From the NCBI GenBank assembly GCA_030063045.1, contig JAQSEB010000045.1, forward strand, positions 1 through 64,000: 64,000 nt of DNA, given 5' to 3'. Each line of letters begins with the position of its first letter. The stretch's first letter is position 1. The position numbers and the translations under genes are program-made. This document shows positions 44,302 through 54,429 of the stretch, piece by piece. The stretch is from Pratylenchus scribneri. Lineage: Eukaryota > Nematoda > Chromadorea > Rhabditida > Pratylenchidae. The notes below the pieces were generated by a model. That model was given only the letters and a program-made list of their open reading frames with translations, was not told the origin of the DNA and made no database searches.

Positions 44302-44647
44302 GTGAAAATCCCTGAGGCAAAACCCATTGAGTGGAACAAAATAATGGGAAAGGAAGAATTGCCTTATCTGCTAACGGCGGATGGGTGGAAAAGAAGGAAC
44401 TCGGCAAATAAACCCGGGGGAAAAAGCTCCGCCCCAAACATATTCCCCCGGAGACCCCATATGGTTTAGGCATCATGGAGGGAAAAAATGGGAACCGGCC
44501 ATTATCAGTCAGACCATTGGTCTAAGAATGGCTGAATTAGAAGATGAAAATGGGCACAAAATAATTGCCCACATCGACCAAATTCGCAAAAGGCGAATTC
44601 AAAGCCGTGAGCACCATCCAAAAACCCCATTCGACCCATCTAATTAA
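44302..44647 (+). pseudogene. Remnant of integrase: C-terminal domain only
   Basis: After the TGA the reading continues for about 25 codons (VKIPEAKP...GWKRR). Then in another frame (44381-44647) is an integrase C-terminal type domain: TYSPGDPIWFRHHGGKKWEP and AHIDQIRKRR. The zinc-binding HHCC and the DDE catalytic core, normally some 300 residues, are absent; only about 90 nt separate RNase H from the C-terminal domain. An internal deletion is the simplest explanation. Confidence 0.75.
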
Positions 44648-44872
44648 TTCATTTTTTTTGTATATTTGTATTTTTCCTGTAAAATAAAAGAAAATTAAAT
44701 AATTAAAAGAAAATTTAAATAAAATAATAAAAAGACCATTTGTTTTAATTAATTTCCATTTTGTACATTTCCCATACCCTATTGACATTATTAATATTTT
44801 AAATTTTCATATTTGCCCAATTTGCCATTAAATTGCTTAATTGTCCCCTATTGTCCTTTGCCCATCTTCAAA

Positions 44873-45889
44873 ATGTCTGAATTTGTGGAAAATGATTCGG
44901 GAATGGACACCACAGTGGATGGCTCCTCATCAAATGCTGCCAACGGCTCATCATCAAATGTCAATCAATCGGGCGAATCTGGGGCAGCAACGCTGAAGAA
45001 TGACAAGAAAAAGGAGAAGACCCAACTGCGTGCAATGTTGGAGGCACTAGGTAACCACCTAGTGCAGGAAAACCGCTCTATGAGCGAGGCTGTGATCAAT
45101 CAAGTTACTGCTTTGAATGCCATGTTGGGCAACACCATTGATACCCACCTTAACAACAATGTGGTGGACAAATTGCTTCTCCATGGCCTTCAAATCCATC
45201 AACTTCGTGAGAAAGTTGATGCTGGTTTCGCTTCTTTGGCTTCTTTGGATGCTCGTCTCCAAGCCATGGATGCCAACTTTACCGCGATGGATGCTCAATG
45301 CCAGGCCATCCTCGATAAGTTAGAATCGAATTTAAATCTCAATATAGGTGACCTGGACCTTGGAGATGGAATATTCGGTGAAAATCCGAATAATGCAGCC
45401 CAAGAGAATAATAATGGAGGGGAGAATTTGATGAATGGGGATGATGGACAAAACCCAGTAAATGGTGTAATTTTTCCCCCTAGGATCATTGTGCCGCCAC
45501 CCCTAGTGGCAGATGCCCCTCAAGATCAAATTGTGGTGCAAAATGTGAATGTGGGGGCACAAAATGGTCCAATTGCCAACCCGAACCCTCCACCCGCCAA
45601 TAATGCTCAAAATGTGGTCAATCAATTGGCCCCGCCACCCGTTGTTGCCAATGGGGCACCGGTGCATGCCCAGCACCGTAATGGACCGGGAAATGCCCGT
45701 GGAAATCGTGGTGGTCAGCGCCGGGGTGGTGGACAGTGGAACCCACGCCGTGCCGCTCGAGCAATGTTTTTCGCGGAGTTTGGTCGCCTGAATGCTGCCC
45801 GTCAAGACTACCGACGTGCTGGCCCATCACGTCGCCGTTCCCCATCGCGCGGTTATCGTTCGCCTTCACATCGTCATGCTCGCCGTTGA
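44873..45889 (+). CDS. Extra 3' ORF of the retrotransposon: coiled coil with Arg/Ser-rich tail (338 aa)
   Basis: An open frame between the integrase remnant and the polypurine tract. The frame is open upstream to 44813, but the Met at 44873 gives the conventional start (MSEFVENDSG). Layout: an acidic, Ser/Asn-rich N terminus; a long helical, probably coiled-coil region (about 50-160) with repeated MDANFTAMDAQ; an Asn/Pro-rich linker; and a strongly basic C terminus (GGQRRGGGQWNPRRAARA and RRSPSRGYRSPSHRHARR). The layout resembles a Gag or nucleoprotein with a nucleic-acid-binding tail, not an envelope. It is in the position where many errantivirus-like elements have env. Not recognised as a known family. 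Confidence 0.8.
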   Translation: MSEFVENDSGMDTTVDGSSSNAANGSSSNVNQSGESGAATLKNDKKKEKTQLRAMLEALGNHLVQENRSMSEAVINQVTALNAMLGNTIDTHLNNNVVDKLLLHGLQIHQLREKVDAGFASLASLDARLQAMDANFTAMDAQCQAILDKLESNLNLNIGDLDLGDGIFGENPNNAAQENNNGGENLMNGDDGQNPVNGVIFPPRIIVPPPLVADAPQDQIVVQNVNVGAQNGPIANPNPPPANNAQNVVNQLAPPPVVANGAPVHAQHRNGPGNARGNRGGQRRGGGQWNPRRAARAMFFAEFGRLNAARQDYRRAGPSRRRSPSRGYRSPSHRHARR

Positions 45890-45896
45890 ATTCGAT

Positions 45897-45912
45897 GAAA
45901 GGGGGAAGGAAA
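45897..45912 (+). promoter_or_regulatory. Polypurine tract
   Basis: GAAAGGGGGAAGGAAA directly abuts the 3' LTR and is the expected primer for plus-strand DNA synthesis. Confidence 0.85.
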
Positions 45913-46178
45913 TGTGGAATTCAATGATGAACTTTGAACTATAGGACTATTCTCGATTCATTCCATTCCCCGCCCACTTTGTACCCTTATTTAATGATGA
46001 CCATTCCCCCACATAACCCTCATTCCTTTTACTCATTTATAATTTGCTCTCAAACCAATTGCTCTCTTATCAACTATATTTGCTGCTAAATAAATTTGGT
46101 CTTTATTCATTTGGAAATATTCAAAGAGTTTATTGGGGAATAATTTGGATTGGATATAATTAATTGTGGGACACAACA
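45913..46178 (+). repeat. 3' LTR (266 bp)
   Basis: Same length and, on reading both, the same sequence as the 5' LTR. Followed by the GTTTT target duplication. Confidence 0.95.
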
Positions 46179-46183
46179 GTTTT

Positions 46184-46560
46184 GAGAAGCAAAAGCACAA
46201 TTTTTTGGGGCAACAAAAACAAAATGTTTGGGGCAATAAAAACACAAAAAGTTTGGGGCAACAAAAACACAAAATGTTTGGGGCAACAAAAACACAAATT
46301 GTTTGGGGCAACAAACACAAAATGTTTGGGGAAACAAAAACCCAAAATGTTTGGAGCAACAAAAACACAAAATGTTTGGAACAATAAAAACACAAAATGT
46401 TTGGGGCAACAAAAACACAAATTGTTTGGGGCAACAAACACAAAATGTTTGGGGAAACAAAAACACAAAATGTTTGGAGCAACAAAAACACAAAATGTTT
46501 GGGGCAATAAAAACACAAAATGTTTGGGGCAAAAAAAAAACAAAATGTTAGGGGAAAATG
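46184..46560. repeat. Minisatellite, right part
   Basis: About 15 tandem units of the TGTTTGGGGCAACAAAAACA type, continuing the array interrupted at 38211. Unit variants differ from the left part, so the array had internal substructure before the insertion. Confidence 0.85.
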
Positions 46561-47932
46561 TTTTGGATAAACAAAAAAATACTATAAATTTGGAGAAAAA
46601 AACGCAAAAAGTCTGTATTACATATAATTCCATCTAAAAATAATTTCGTCTATTGCATCAAAAAATTAAAAACATCCATAATTTATTCGATATTCAAATT
46701 TGTAATTATTTTTATTAAGTTTTTTGGTGATGTTGAGATCTATTGGGTGGAATTTCGCGGTGAAAAATTGGAAGGATGGGTTCATGGGCAAATGTTGTCA
46801 AAGGAAATCAAAATAAATGCTGTAAACAAAGGGGATTCCATATACAAAGGGGGAATCCTGATCCGTGCCTATATTTTGCCCGACCCTGAATGGAACATCA
46901 CAATTGAATTGGAATCTGAAAAAGAGGAAAAATTCATTTTCTCGACAGATTCAAAAAATGAGGATATTTCTTTCCAACCAAAGGTTGAATTTTTAAGAGA
47001 ACATAATATTTTTATTTTCCATATTCAGCTGAAGAAGGATGTCAAAAAGTCTTATTATGAAATTAAAGCTGGAACTGAATTTGAAATTCATTTTCTCGTA
47101 AAGAAGTATGCAATTGACATCATTGTAATGGGCAACTACAACGCACCATTCTTGAATTGGCCTTATAATGGAGAAAATCCTAAGAACATATCGGTCAAGG
47201 TTAATATACCAAATCAAATAAGTAAATAAAAATGGAATGGTTTAGATCAATGCCAGTTTCGATCAAGGCTCATTTTCCTATTATAAAACTATCTCAACTC
47301 CGATTAAATTCACTCTTATCGATGGAAATTATTTTGAGAAGGGTTCCTTGCTGACTTTGTATGGAAAAATTCCGAAAAATGCTAAAAAATTCACAATTGA
47401 TTTTCTGGACTACGATCGTGAAATACCAAAGTTAAATGAATGCCAAACCAAATCCGGTAAGAAAATTTTCGAATAAGATTTAAAATTAATTTTTCAATTA
47501 AGAAGTGGACTGCCGAATTCCTATCAGCATTCATTGTAATTTGGTAAATGATGTTGCTGAATTTAGTCAATTAACAACTGATGTACCGATACTAAAAATA
47601 ATTCAAACAATATTTTTATGTATTTTAGATAACAAGTGGAGAAAAGATCAAAGAATGGTCGAATAAATTGGCATTGGACCCGAATCCATTTTTTGGTGGT
47701 ATGGAATTTGAGATGAACATCACATCCAATCCAAAAGAATTCAACATTGTTGTGCAAGAACTCAATGTCGACAAATTTTATAACTATTCCTATCCTGGCA
47801 CATATTTCCGCATCAAAACCACCCAGGTTAAATTATCAATAATACTTTTGTTAACATTATTAATTATTCTAGGTTAATGATGATATTTTTTTGTTGAGTT
47901 TTCCAAAGCTGCGAGCTGCGACAGAAGGGTGA

Positions 47933-48692
47933 TTATGCTGATTAATCCAAATGATGATGAATCAAAATCAAAGTGATGATGAGAATAATTTTATTTTGTA
48001 ATTTCTTTTATATACAATATACATAACATCTCTGTGGATTATTTAATTCAAAATAGATAAATTATGATGAAAAATATAAGAAACTTAAAGAGAAAATTTT
48101 GTAGAGTTATTTATAAAAAATAATTAAAATGTTAATTTAATTTTAATAATAATATACTAAAATGTTAATTTAATTTCAATAATAATATATATCAAAAACA
48201 GAGCTTTTAAAAAATAGATTAAATTAATTACTGATATTCGTATCGATAAGCAGAATTAATAATTGGGAATGGTCAGCAGAAAAAAGTCGAAAATAACTTA
48301 TGACTATTTTTATTTTAAAAGTCTAGGATTAGGGTTAAAATTAGAATGTGGAGCTTAAAATAGGAGCTTAACTAAACTAAAAGAAGTTCAATAAAAATAA
48401 TATTTTATGTTGCAGCGATGCATTATTCAAAACTATGTAAAATTTATTCATTATCAGCAACTCTATGCAACTTCATATACAAATCATTTGATAATCGATA
48501 GAATTCTTTAGTTCTATTCTCTATCTTATAACTATTATTTGTCTCGGTCTCGATCGGTTCACAAATATAAAAACAGCCTATTAGTCTGAATTTTAATTAT
48601 TATTTTCAATTATACGATTAAATTCATTAAGAAATAAATTTTCAAAATGAAAAATGTTTTGTCATAATTTTGCATGAAAATTATTTTGTACT
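47933..48692. other. Convergent intergenic spacer
   Basis: AT-rich region between the 3' ends of two convergent galectin-like genes. A roughly 30-bp direct repeat (AAAATGTTAATTTAATTT) occurs twice near 48127 and 48161. A GTCTCGGTCTCGATCGG string near 48541 echoes the patch at 3580. No gene. Confidence 0.4.
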
Positions 48693-51600
48693 TCAAATAG
48701 TTTTGGTAATTTTTTTCACAAGCTTTGGTTCTTCAATCACAATAATATCCCCCCTGAACTATAAATGAAGAAAATTGGTATTAATTAAAGTATTTTCGAT
48801 ACCTCAATTCGATTGACATTTGAAACTTGAGTCGTAAAATCATATTGAAACCAATTATTATTGTTTATATCATGAAGCTCAATGTGAAATATTTTCTTCG
48901 TCAATGAGGTAATATTCATCATAAATTCCATGCTGGCATAGAAAGGGTTTTTGTCTAATTGAATTTCACCAGCCCAACTTTTCTTTTTATTATTCTATAA
49001 TTTTAATGCTAATTTATTTAAGTAAAATAATATTAACAAACATCAATAGCCATGTAGTCGAATTTAGTGATATCCTCTGTCAAATTGCACCGAATTCTCA
49101 TTCGAATCCAGCAACAACAATCTCCTATAAAATTGCATTCATCCACTTCCATTGGTATAGGAATGTCATAACGTATTATATGAATTTTGAATTCATTTTT
49201 AGCACTTTTTGGAATTTTGGCATTAATGATAATTTGCGAGCCATTCCACATTCCATAACCTTTTGGGTGATCAGAAAGTCGTGCTGGAGTCAAATAGATT
49301 TTTTTCAAAAAAATGCTGTTCGGCACAAATCCTTTATTATTTGGCTGAAATATTGTTTTTTTAATTTTTTAAAGAACAAGACCATTTTAAATCTATCAAA
49401 TAATAATTAGGGTTGCGCCCCCGAAGGTCGGGGGCGTGTTGCACGGGGACGGGGGTGATCGGGGGTGGCACCTTTGGGGGCGGGGACGGGGGTGACCTTG
49501 ACGGGGATCCCCGCGGGGACGGGGGTAGCGTAAATTTTTAAAAAAGGCTAATTTTTCAAATATAAAATTTTTTGAAGAAAAATTTCATACAAAAAATAGC
49601 CTCTCAGAGAAACATTTTAACAAAAAATTTTAAAATCCTACAAAAATTTGGTCAAAATTTCCATATCGAATCCTATTTTCCTTAAATCCAATAATATGGG
49701 GTGCTTTCCACCTCCATACCCCCGCGGGGGTGAGCTTTCGGGGACGGGGATTGACGGGGGTGGACCTTCGGGGACGGGGGTGAGGCCCAAAATCCTCGGG
49801 GATCCCCGTCGGGGGTGGCCCCCGCGGGGACGGGGGCGCAACCCTAAAATAATTTCAATTTAAAAATGAAAAAACATGACCATTGTATTTTCTTTTAAAT
49901 TTTTTGGCTTACGGCATATTATAATGACAATGTAATTTTGGGAAAATATTGGTTGACCATGGCGCTGTTAAAAATCTGGACAATGAAAATCTGATAAGAT
50001 AAGTATCATTTTTCACTGTTTTTATAACACAACAAATCAGCATAATTTCCTTTTACATCCCCACAATTTATTAGATTCATTTAGCTCATAAAATGCTACT
50101 GAAATGTATTTAATTACCCCGATTGAATAATAAAATATTGTATCTCTCAAGAAATTCGTTCAAAAAATTTTTTTAATTAAATTTTTTTATTCCCAGTCTA
50201 ATTCAACTTTTTTAAAATATTTACATATTATAAAATGAATTACCTCATTATTAGGTATCTGAACGGTAAGATATCTTGAAATTCGTCTATCAAGTAGAAA
50301 TTCGCCCAAACTTTCATCATTCAACAATAATTCCAATTGAATATTATTCATTTCCAAATCAGCATTTCCAGTTATATTCAAGCGTTTCAACATCAAATTA
50401 AATTGACCTGGTTTGATCATTTCATTCAGTGGAATTTCTTTCGACTTAATTGAATAATCTTTAATTTTTTAAAATTAAAAAATAACCTCCACATATTCAG
50501 GCAATTTTATGTAAATTTTATTTTCATCTTTGTCGGCAGTAAAATTTAAAAATCGCCGTACTTTTCCATCATTTTTAGGATCATTCCAATCAATTTCAAT
50601 TTCCAATTTGTCCCAACCTTCTTCGATTTCACCACCCAACAAAAATCCCTCCAAAACTTGCATTAACAAATTTCCGGTAAAAGCCATAGTTCTAGGCAAC
50701 TGAAAAAAATATATAAAATTTTTAATAATTTTCAAAAAAAACAATTTTAATAAAATAATAATAAAAATAATTTATTTATATATATATGTAATTGATAATT
50801 AAATGAATTAGATATTCCACTGACTAGGTAATGAGTTGGCTAGCTAATTTTGGGAATCTCAGCTTTTAGATATTGTATAGAATAGAGATTAGCCTCTTTT
50901 GACTCGGCAGGGTCGATTTATATTTCAAATTTCAATTTTCAAAATTCAAACCGATATAAATAGTTCGAACCAAAGTTATGGCTATGTGAAATTCGAGTTT
51001 TGAAACCGGACTATCTAGGGTTAGAGATATAGTTAGGCTTGGGGCGGAATGAGTTTAAGGGCTCGATAAAGATAAAGCTAGAATAAAAAATCAAGTCTGT
51101 TGCCTAGAAATGGAGATTCTCAAAATTAACTTGTTGATTCCCTAGCTAATCCGAAAGAATTAATTAATCCCCAGAATTAGCTGCAACATAAATATTTTGC
51201 TTGAGATTGTGTTATGACATTTGCATATCGAAGGAAAGTAAATTTTTGAAGGAATTTTGGAATTCTTTTGAGTTAAATTTTTATGAATTATTTTAAATTG
51301 AATTTTACTATTATTATTTTACCGTTTGAGTTGACATTGAAGTGCTAGTGACTTCTCCTCCAGAAATGGACGAATTATCGATCTTAATTGTAGTACTTTC
51401 GCCATTATTGTCGTTTCCGTTAGAATTTGACTAAAAAATTCAATTATTTTAATTGTAATTTAAGCAAAATTAAACATCATCAATCAGCCAGCAATTTTCA
51501 AATTTGTTATTTTTCGAAGCCAAATCCAATCCAAGCTTCCAAAAACCATAAAAATCGACGAGAAATGGGCCATCATTAATTTGCTTCCCAAAATCCACTT

Positions 51601-51755
51601 TCCCTTCATCCATTCCAAGTTGAATATTCATTCTACGGCACAGTCCATTTGAATTCATTGTACATTTCAATGGAGGACCAAGTTCAAATCGTTTCCCAGG
51701 CTTTGACTTGGCTTCCAAATTTGCCAAAAGAATGGCTTCATATTCGATGGTGAAA
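48693..51755 (-). CDS. Galectin-like paralogue, N terminus not found
   Basis: Seven minus-strand exons: 51755-51476, 51430-51323, 50699-50487, 50444-50244, 49344-49042, 48994-48803, 48758-48693. The first called exon begins in phase 2 like exon 5 of the intact gene and contains the family motif VDFYGFWKLGLDL. A Ser/Thr/Asn-rich exon follows (51430-51323), then two galectin-like repeats. The last exons repeat the pattern KNPFYASMEFMMNI, then FRGDIIVIEE, the terminal galectin strand. Classical sugar-binding residues are not evident. Exons homologous to 2-4 of the intact gene were not found upstream; a possible signal-peptide exon lies at 52594. Introns contain MITEs (49408-49846 and 50820-51180). 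Probably secreted; may be a truncated gene. Confidence 0.65.
49408..49846. repeat. GC-rich MITE with TAGGGTTGCGCCCCCG ends
   Basis: Inverted ends TAGGGTTGCGCCCCCG and arms full of GGGGACGGGGG words separated by an AT-rich middle. Strong base-composition contrast with the surroundings. The target duplication is in AT-rich DNA and not resolved. It lies in a galectin intron. Confidence 0.75.
50820..51180. repeat. Diverged MITE in galectin intron
   Basis: GGCTAGCTAATTTTGGGAAT on the left and a mirrored AGCTAAT near 51155 on the right match the better-preserved element at about 55706-56057, including internal GTCGATTTA and CGAATGAG/GGAATGAG words. Confidence 0.5.
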
Positions 51756-52507
51756 CTATGAAAAAATGTGGAAATTCCCAATAAGATTAATCCAACGAAT
51801 TCATATTTGTTTTAATTTTGCTAGTTAAAACCATAGTTAAAAATTTCCTTTAAAATTAAACCGGCTTAGAACACAAAATCAATTATGATATTTTTGAGTG
51901 GAATTTCCACTTCTTTGCCTATATTATTCTATCAATCCACTTTTGGTAAATCTCTATAGTGATTTAACCTCCGGCTTTTGGCCTAAAATTTCCCCAATGA
52001 AATGCTGTGAGCTTCGATTGCTTTGCTGATAGATTCGTCTTTATTTTCATACAGTTTAAGAAATTTAATTCCTTTGATCCCTATTTTTATCCTCCCCACT
52101 CCCATTCTTATATTTCATTTAACAAAAATTTCCCCAAGTAAATATAATATTTTAATTGCTTTGTGGCTTGTTTATATCTTAATTAAGCCATAAAACATAT
52201 TTATTACAATAATCTATAGCCCAATCAATGAGGTTCGAGAAATTTATCCAATTCGGATAAAATTTTTTTCATTAATTAATATAATTGAATTTTACAAAAT
52301 TCCATTCTTTTTATTTTTTAATTTTTTTTAATAGTATAACAAACTTTGCATTTTGGCATTCCAATTTCACATAAGGGTATTCGCATTTCGTTTCACCCTT
52401 ATTTTTCCATTCAAGGCATTTATCACTTTTGGTAAAAAAATAAGTATTTTAAATATTTAATCAAAAACTAGCCATTGGTCAGGGACATTAGTGCCGCACA
52501 AACTGAA
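51756..52507. other. Spacer upstream of the third galectin-like gene
   Basis: Searched for the missing N-terminal exons. Only a short open stretch at about 52333-52395 (minus strand, DKCLEWKNKGETKCEYPY) with plausible splice edges was seen, and its phase does not fit the signal exon at 52594. AT-rich otherwise. Confidence 0.35.
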
Positions 52508-52594
52508 AAGCACAAGGAAAAGGAGGACAACAGAATTGGAGAAATTAAAAATGCTCAAAATTTTCCAAGCAAAAAGATGGCCATTGGAGGCCAT
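52508..52594 (-). CDS. Possible signal-peptide exon
   Basis: Minus-strand ATG at 52594 opens a frame with a strong hydrophobic run (NSVVLLFLVLFSLCGTN) and reaches a usable GT donor near 52470. It could be the first exon of the third galectin-like gene or of a separate small secreted protein. Phase with the next candidate exon does not agree, so a lesion or another partner is possible. Confidence 0.35.
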
Positions 52595-52607
52595 CCTATA
52601 AATAAAA

Positions 52608-53082
52608 AATTTAATAGATAATAATAAATAAATTTTTAGTAATAAAAATCAAATGGAATTAAAACGTCCCGTCATTAAATAAAAAAAGAATGAATCATAT
52701 AAAAATTAAAGCGAAAAATTTGGGAAAACGAAAAAGGAAAAATATTAGTGTATTAAATTAAAATTTAGTGGGGCGTGATCTCAAAAAGAATAGGGTAGAG
52801 AAATTAATCAAAATTTATGTCATCATAATTATTAAATAATTGAAGAATTGGACAATAATTTCGTATTAATATTGTTTAGCCAAAAATTATATTTGGAAAG
52901 TCACAAAAAGCATACAATAATTTGTATAAAATAAATTCTACAATAAATTTCATAAAATAAGAGAATAAAAATAAAAAAATGTAAAATTTTTGTTCAAATT
53001 CTTCTTTCTTGAGATATGTAAATTTTTTAACAAATTCATTGTAAAAAATATTTATGTAAATTTATCTTCCAATGAATTCATT
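52608..53082. other. Intergenic, nothing recognised
   Basis: AT-rich spacer with no ORF or repeat of note. Confidence 0.4.
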
Positions 53083-53234
53083 TTACAGTACTTCTATAGG
53101 GATTTGTGCCACTGGTGCCACTTTTATGGAGGTTATATTGAAATTTTCATTTGACGCAGGCAAAGGAAAGAATCGCATTAAAAATTTATTCCAATTGCTT
53201 TTATTCTGTTCGATATGCATCACGATAGTCGGCA
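53083..53234 (-). CDS. Orphan terminal exon, unknown gene
   Basis: Minus strand: acceptor ATTTAG at 53235-53240, an open frame of 49 codons, stop at 53083-53085. It encodes VMHIEQNKSNWNKFLMRFFP and a hydrophilic/hydrophobic mix ending QIPIEVL, with codon use like a real exon. No upstream exon identified with confidence within the next 500 bp. Could be the 3' end of another member of the local secreted-protein family; not assignable. Confidence 0.3.
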
Positions 53235-53240
53235 CTAAAT

Positions 53241-54330
53241 GAATATTTTTTATAAATTACAATTTCAAATCAAATTATTCATTTTGAACCAAATTTTAAA
53301 CCGGTTTAGAATTGAAATTTATTTAAAATTATATTTCTTTTATTTCGGAAAAATATTTTAGAATACAAGCAAAAAGTTAGAAATCAAAATCCGTCATAAT
53401 AAAGGTCCGGAAAATAACCAAAAAATCTCGAATTTTGAAGAAATTGCCATTTTTCACCTGCTGTTGAAATATAAAATTGGGGCATTTGATGCTGAGGCTA
53501 TATACAGAAGCCATCCAAAAAATTAGAAATAAACCAAAATTGAATAAATTCTATCCGAAGAATGTTTCGATTAAAGTGATAAGAAAATTTAAATAAAAAT
53601 CCAGTAAAAAGTCGGCAAAAAATTTGCCAACCAAAATAACACAGAATTTTTAGAAACCCGGATCAATTTTCCCAATACTATGGCAACACACTATGTATCT
53701 ACCATTTTCACCGGCTCAATTCGGAATACATCTGAATTTTTTTAGGAACTTATTAATTTTCCATTACCTTTGATATTTTATTATGTTTAATTTCGTTGAG
53801 GGCAGGTGAAAAAGTTATTTCTTTCCTAAAATATGCCTGCTGGAGACATTTTGGTAATAGTAATTCATTAAAGATTTTGGCCACTAAATGTCAATTAAAT
53901 GAATTTAATTTAGCATTAACAAATGATTCCTAATTAAAGTTGAAATTTATCATTTTTCTTATTTTTTTTTTTGTCATTTTTGGTAAATCAAATATGCCTG
54001 CTGGAGTCGAGAAATTTTGGCCACTGAAACCGAATGTATTATTTAAATGGATTAGGTTTTGTGTTTACAGAAATATGTTTTCTAATTAAGGATGAAAATT
54101 TTTTATAATTTTTCATATTTTTTAAAAATATTTTTTCGTAATATTTCCGAATTTTATGTCAAATTTTATTTCTATACCATTACTTTATTTAATTTTTCAT
54201 TCCCCAATTAATTCAATTAATTTATCTCCCATTCACCTTCTAATTCCGTTTTGTTATAAAAATTGATTCTCAAAGGAAAAGTGTAGAGAAATAAGATAAA
54301 AGGAGAAATACAATGTAGAAATGGAATCCT
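53241..54330. other. Intergenic, nothing convincing
   Basis: AT-rich. The word AAATATGCCTGCTGGAG occurs twice (about 53829 and 53991) within a diverged direct repeat that also includes TTTTGGCCACT. No gene called. Confidence 0.35.
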
Positions 54331-54344
54331 TTGCTTTTGCCTAT

Positions 54345-54405
54345 TCCCTACTATTGCCTGCTTCTCACACAAAATACTGCCACGGAAGAGTGCTTTCTAT
54401 ATATA
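54345..54405 (+). promoter_or_regulatory. snRNA-type promoter of ncRNA copy 2 (PSE-like block and TATA)
   Basis: Conserved block CTACTATTGCCTGCTTCTCA (from about 54349) and TATATATAAGCG at 54397-54408, with the same spacing as upstream of copy 1. Role by position and conservation only. Confidence 0.45.
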
Positions 54406-54429
54406 AGCGATCGGCCATTTCCATTTCCT

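Larger units (their letters stand above)
38212..46178 (+). mobile_element. Ty3/gypsy-type LTR retrotransposon, env-like, integrase-deleted (7,967 bp)
   Basis: Bounded by 266-bp direct LTRs (38212-38477 and 45913-46178) that look identical base for base, starting TGTGGAATTC and ending ACACAACA, and by an exact 5-bp duplication GTTTT (38207-38211, 46179-46183). A primer-binding site TGGTGCCACGACCC begins 2 nt after the 5' LTR, and a polypurine tract GAAAGGGGGAAGGAAA directly precedes the 3' LTR. Between them lie one 1854-codon Gag-env-like-PR-RT-RNaseH frame, an integrase C-terminal remnant and an extra ORF. RT order and the YIDD motif indicate the Ty3/gypsy group. Identical LTRs mean a recent insertion. 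Confidence 0.95.
35867..47932 (+). pseudogene. Damaged multi-domain galectin-like gene split by a retrotransposon
   Basis: Exons 35867-35943 (signal peptide), 35992-36210, 36499-36699, 36746-36840, about 36903-37105, 37147-37333, 37382-37446, 37493-37687, then after a 9,032-nt intron 46720-47199, 47246-47456, 47503-47582, 47629-47826, 47873-47932. Order and phases parallel the intact gene on the other strand: the same GLWSLGVDMLP motif and the same final block EWSNKLALDPNPF, almost identical in both. The exon ending 37687 and the exon starting 46720 are both phase 0 and join at a galectin G-D-V strand, which argues they were one gene. Two lesions: an in-frame TGA at 35939-35941 at the end of the signal-peptide exon, and no AG acceptor between 36841 and the following coding segment. 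The long intron contains a minisatellite with a whole LTR retrotransposon inside. Confidence 0.65.

Noticed and set aside
45503..45869. Open frames opposite the retrotransposon 3' ORF
   Set aside because: They mirror the codon pattern of the plus-strand ORF, which has the better composition and position.
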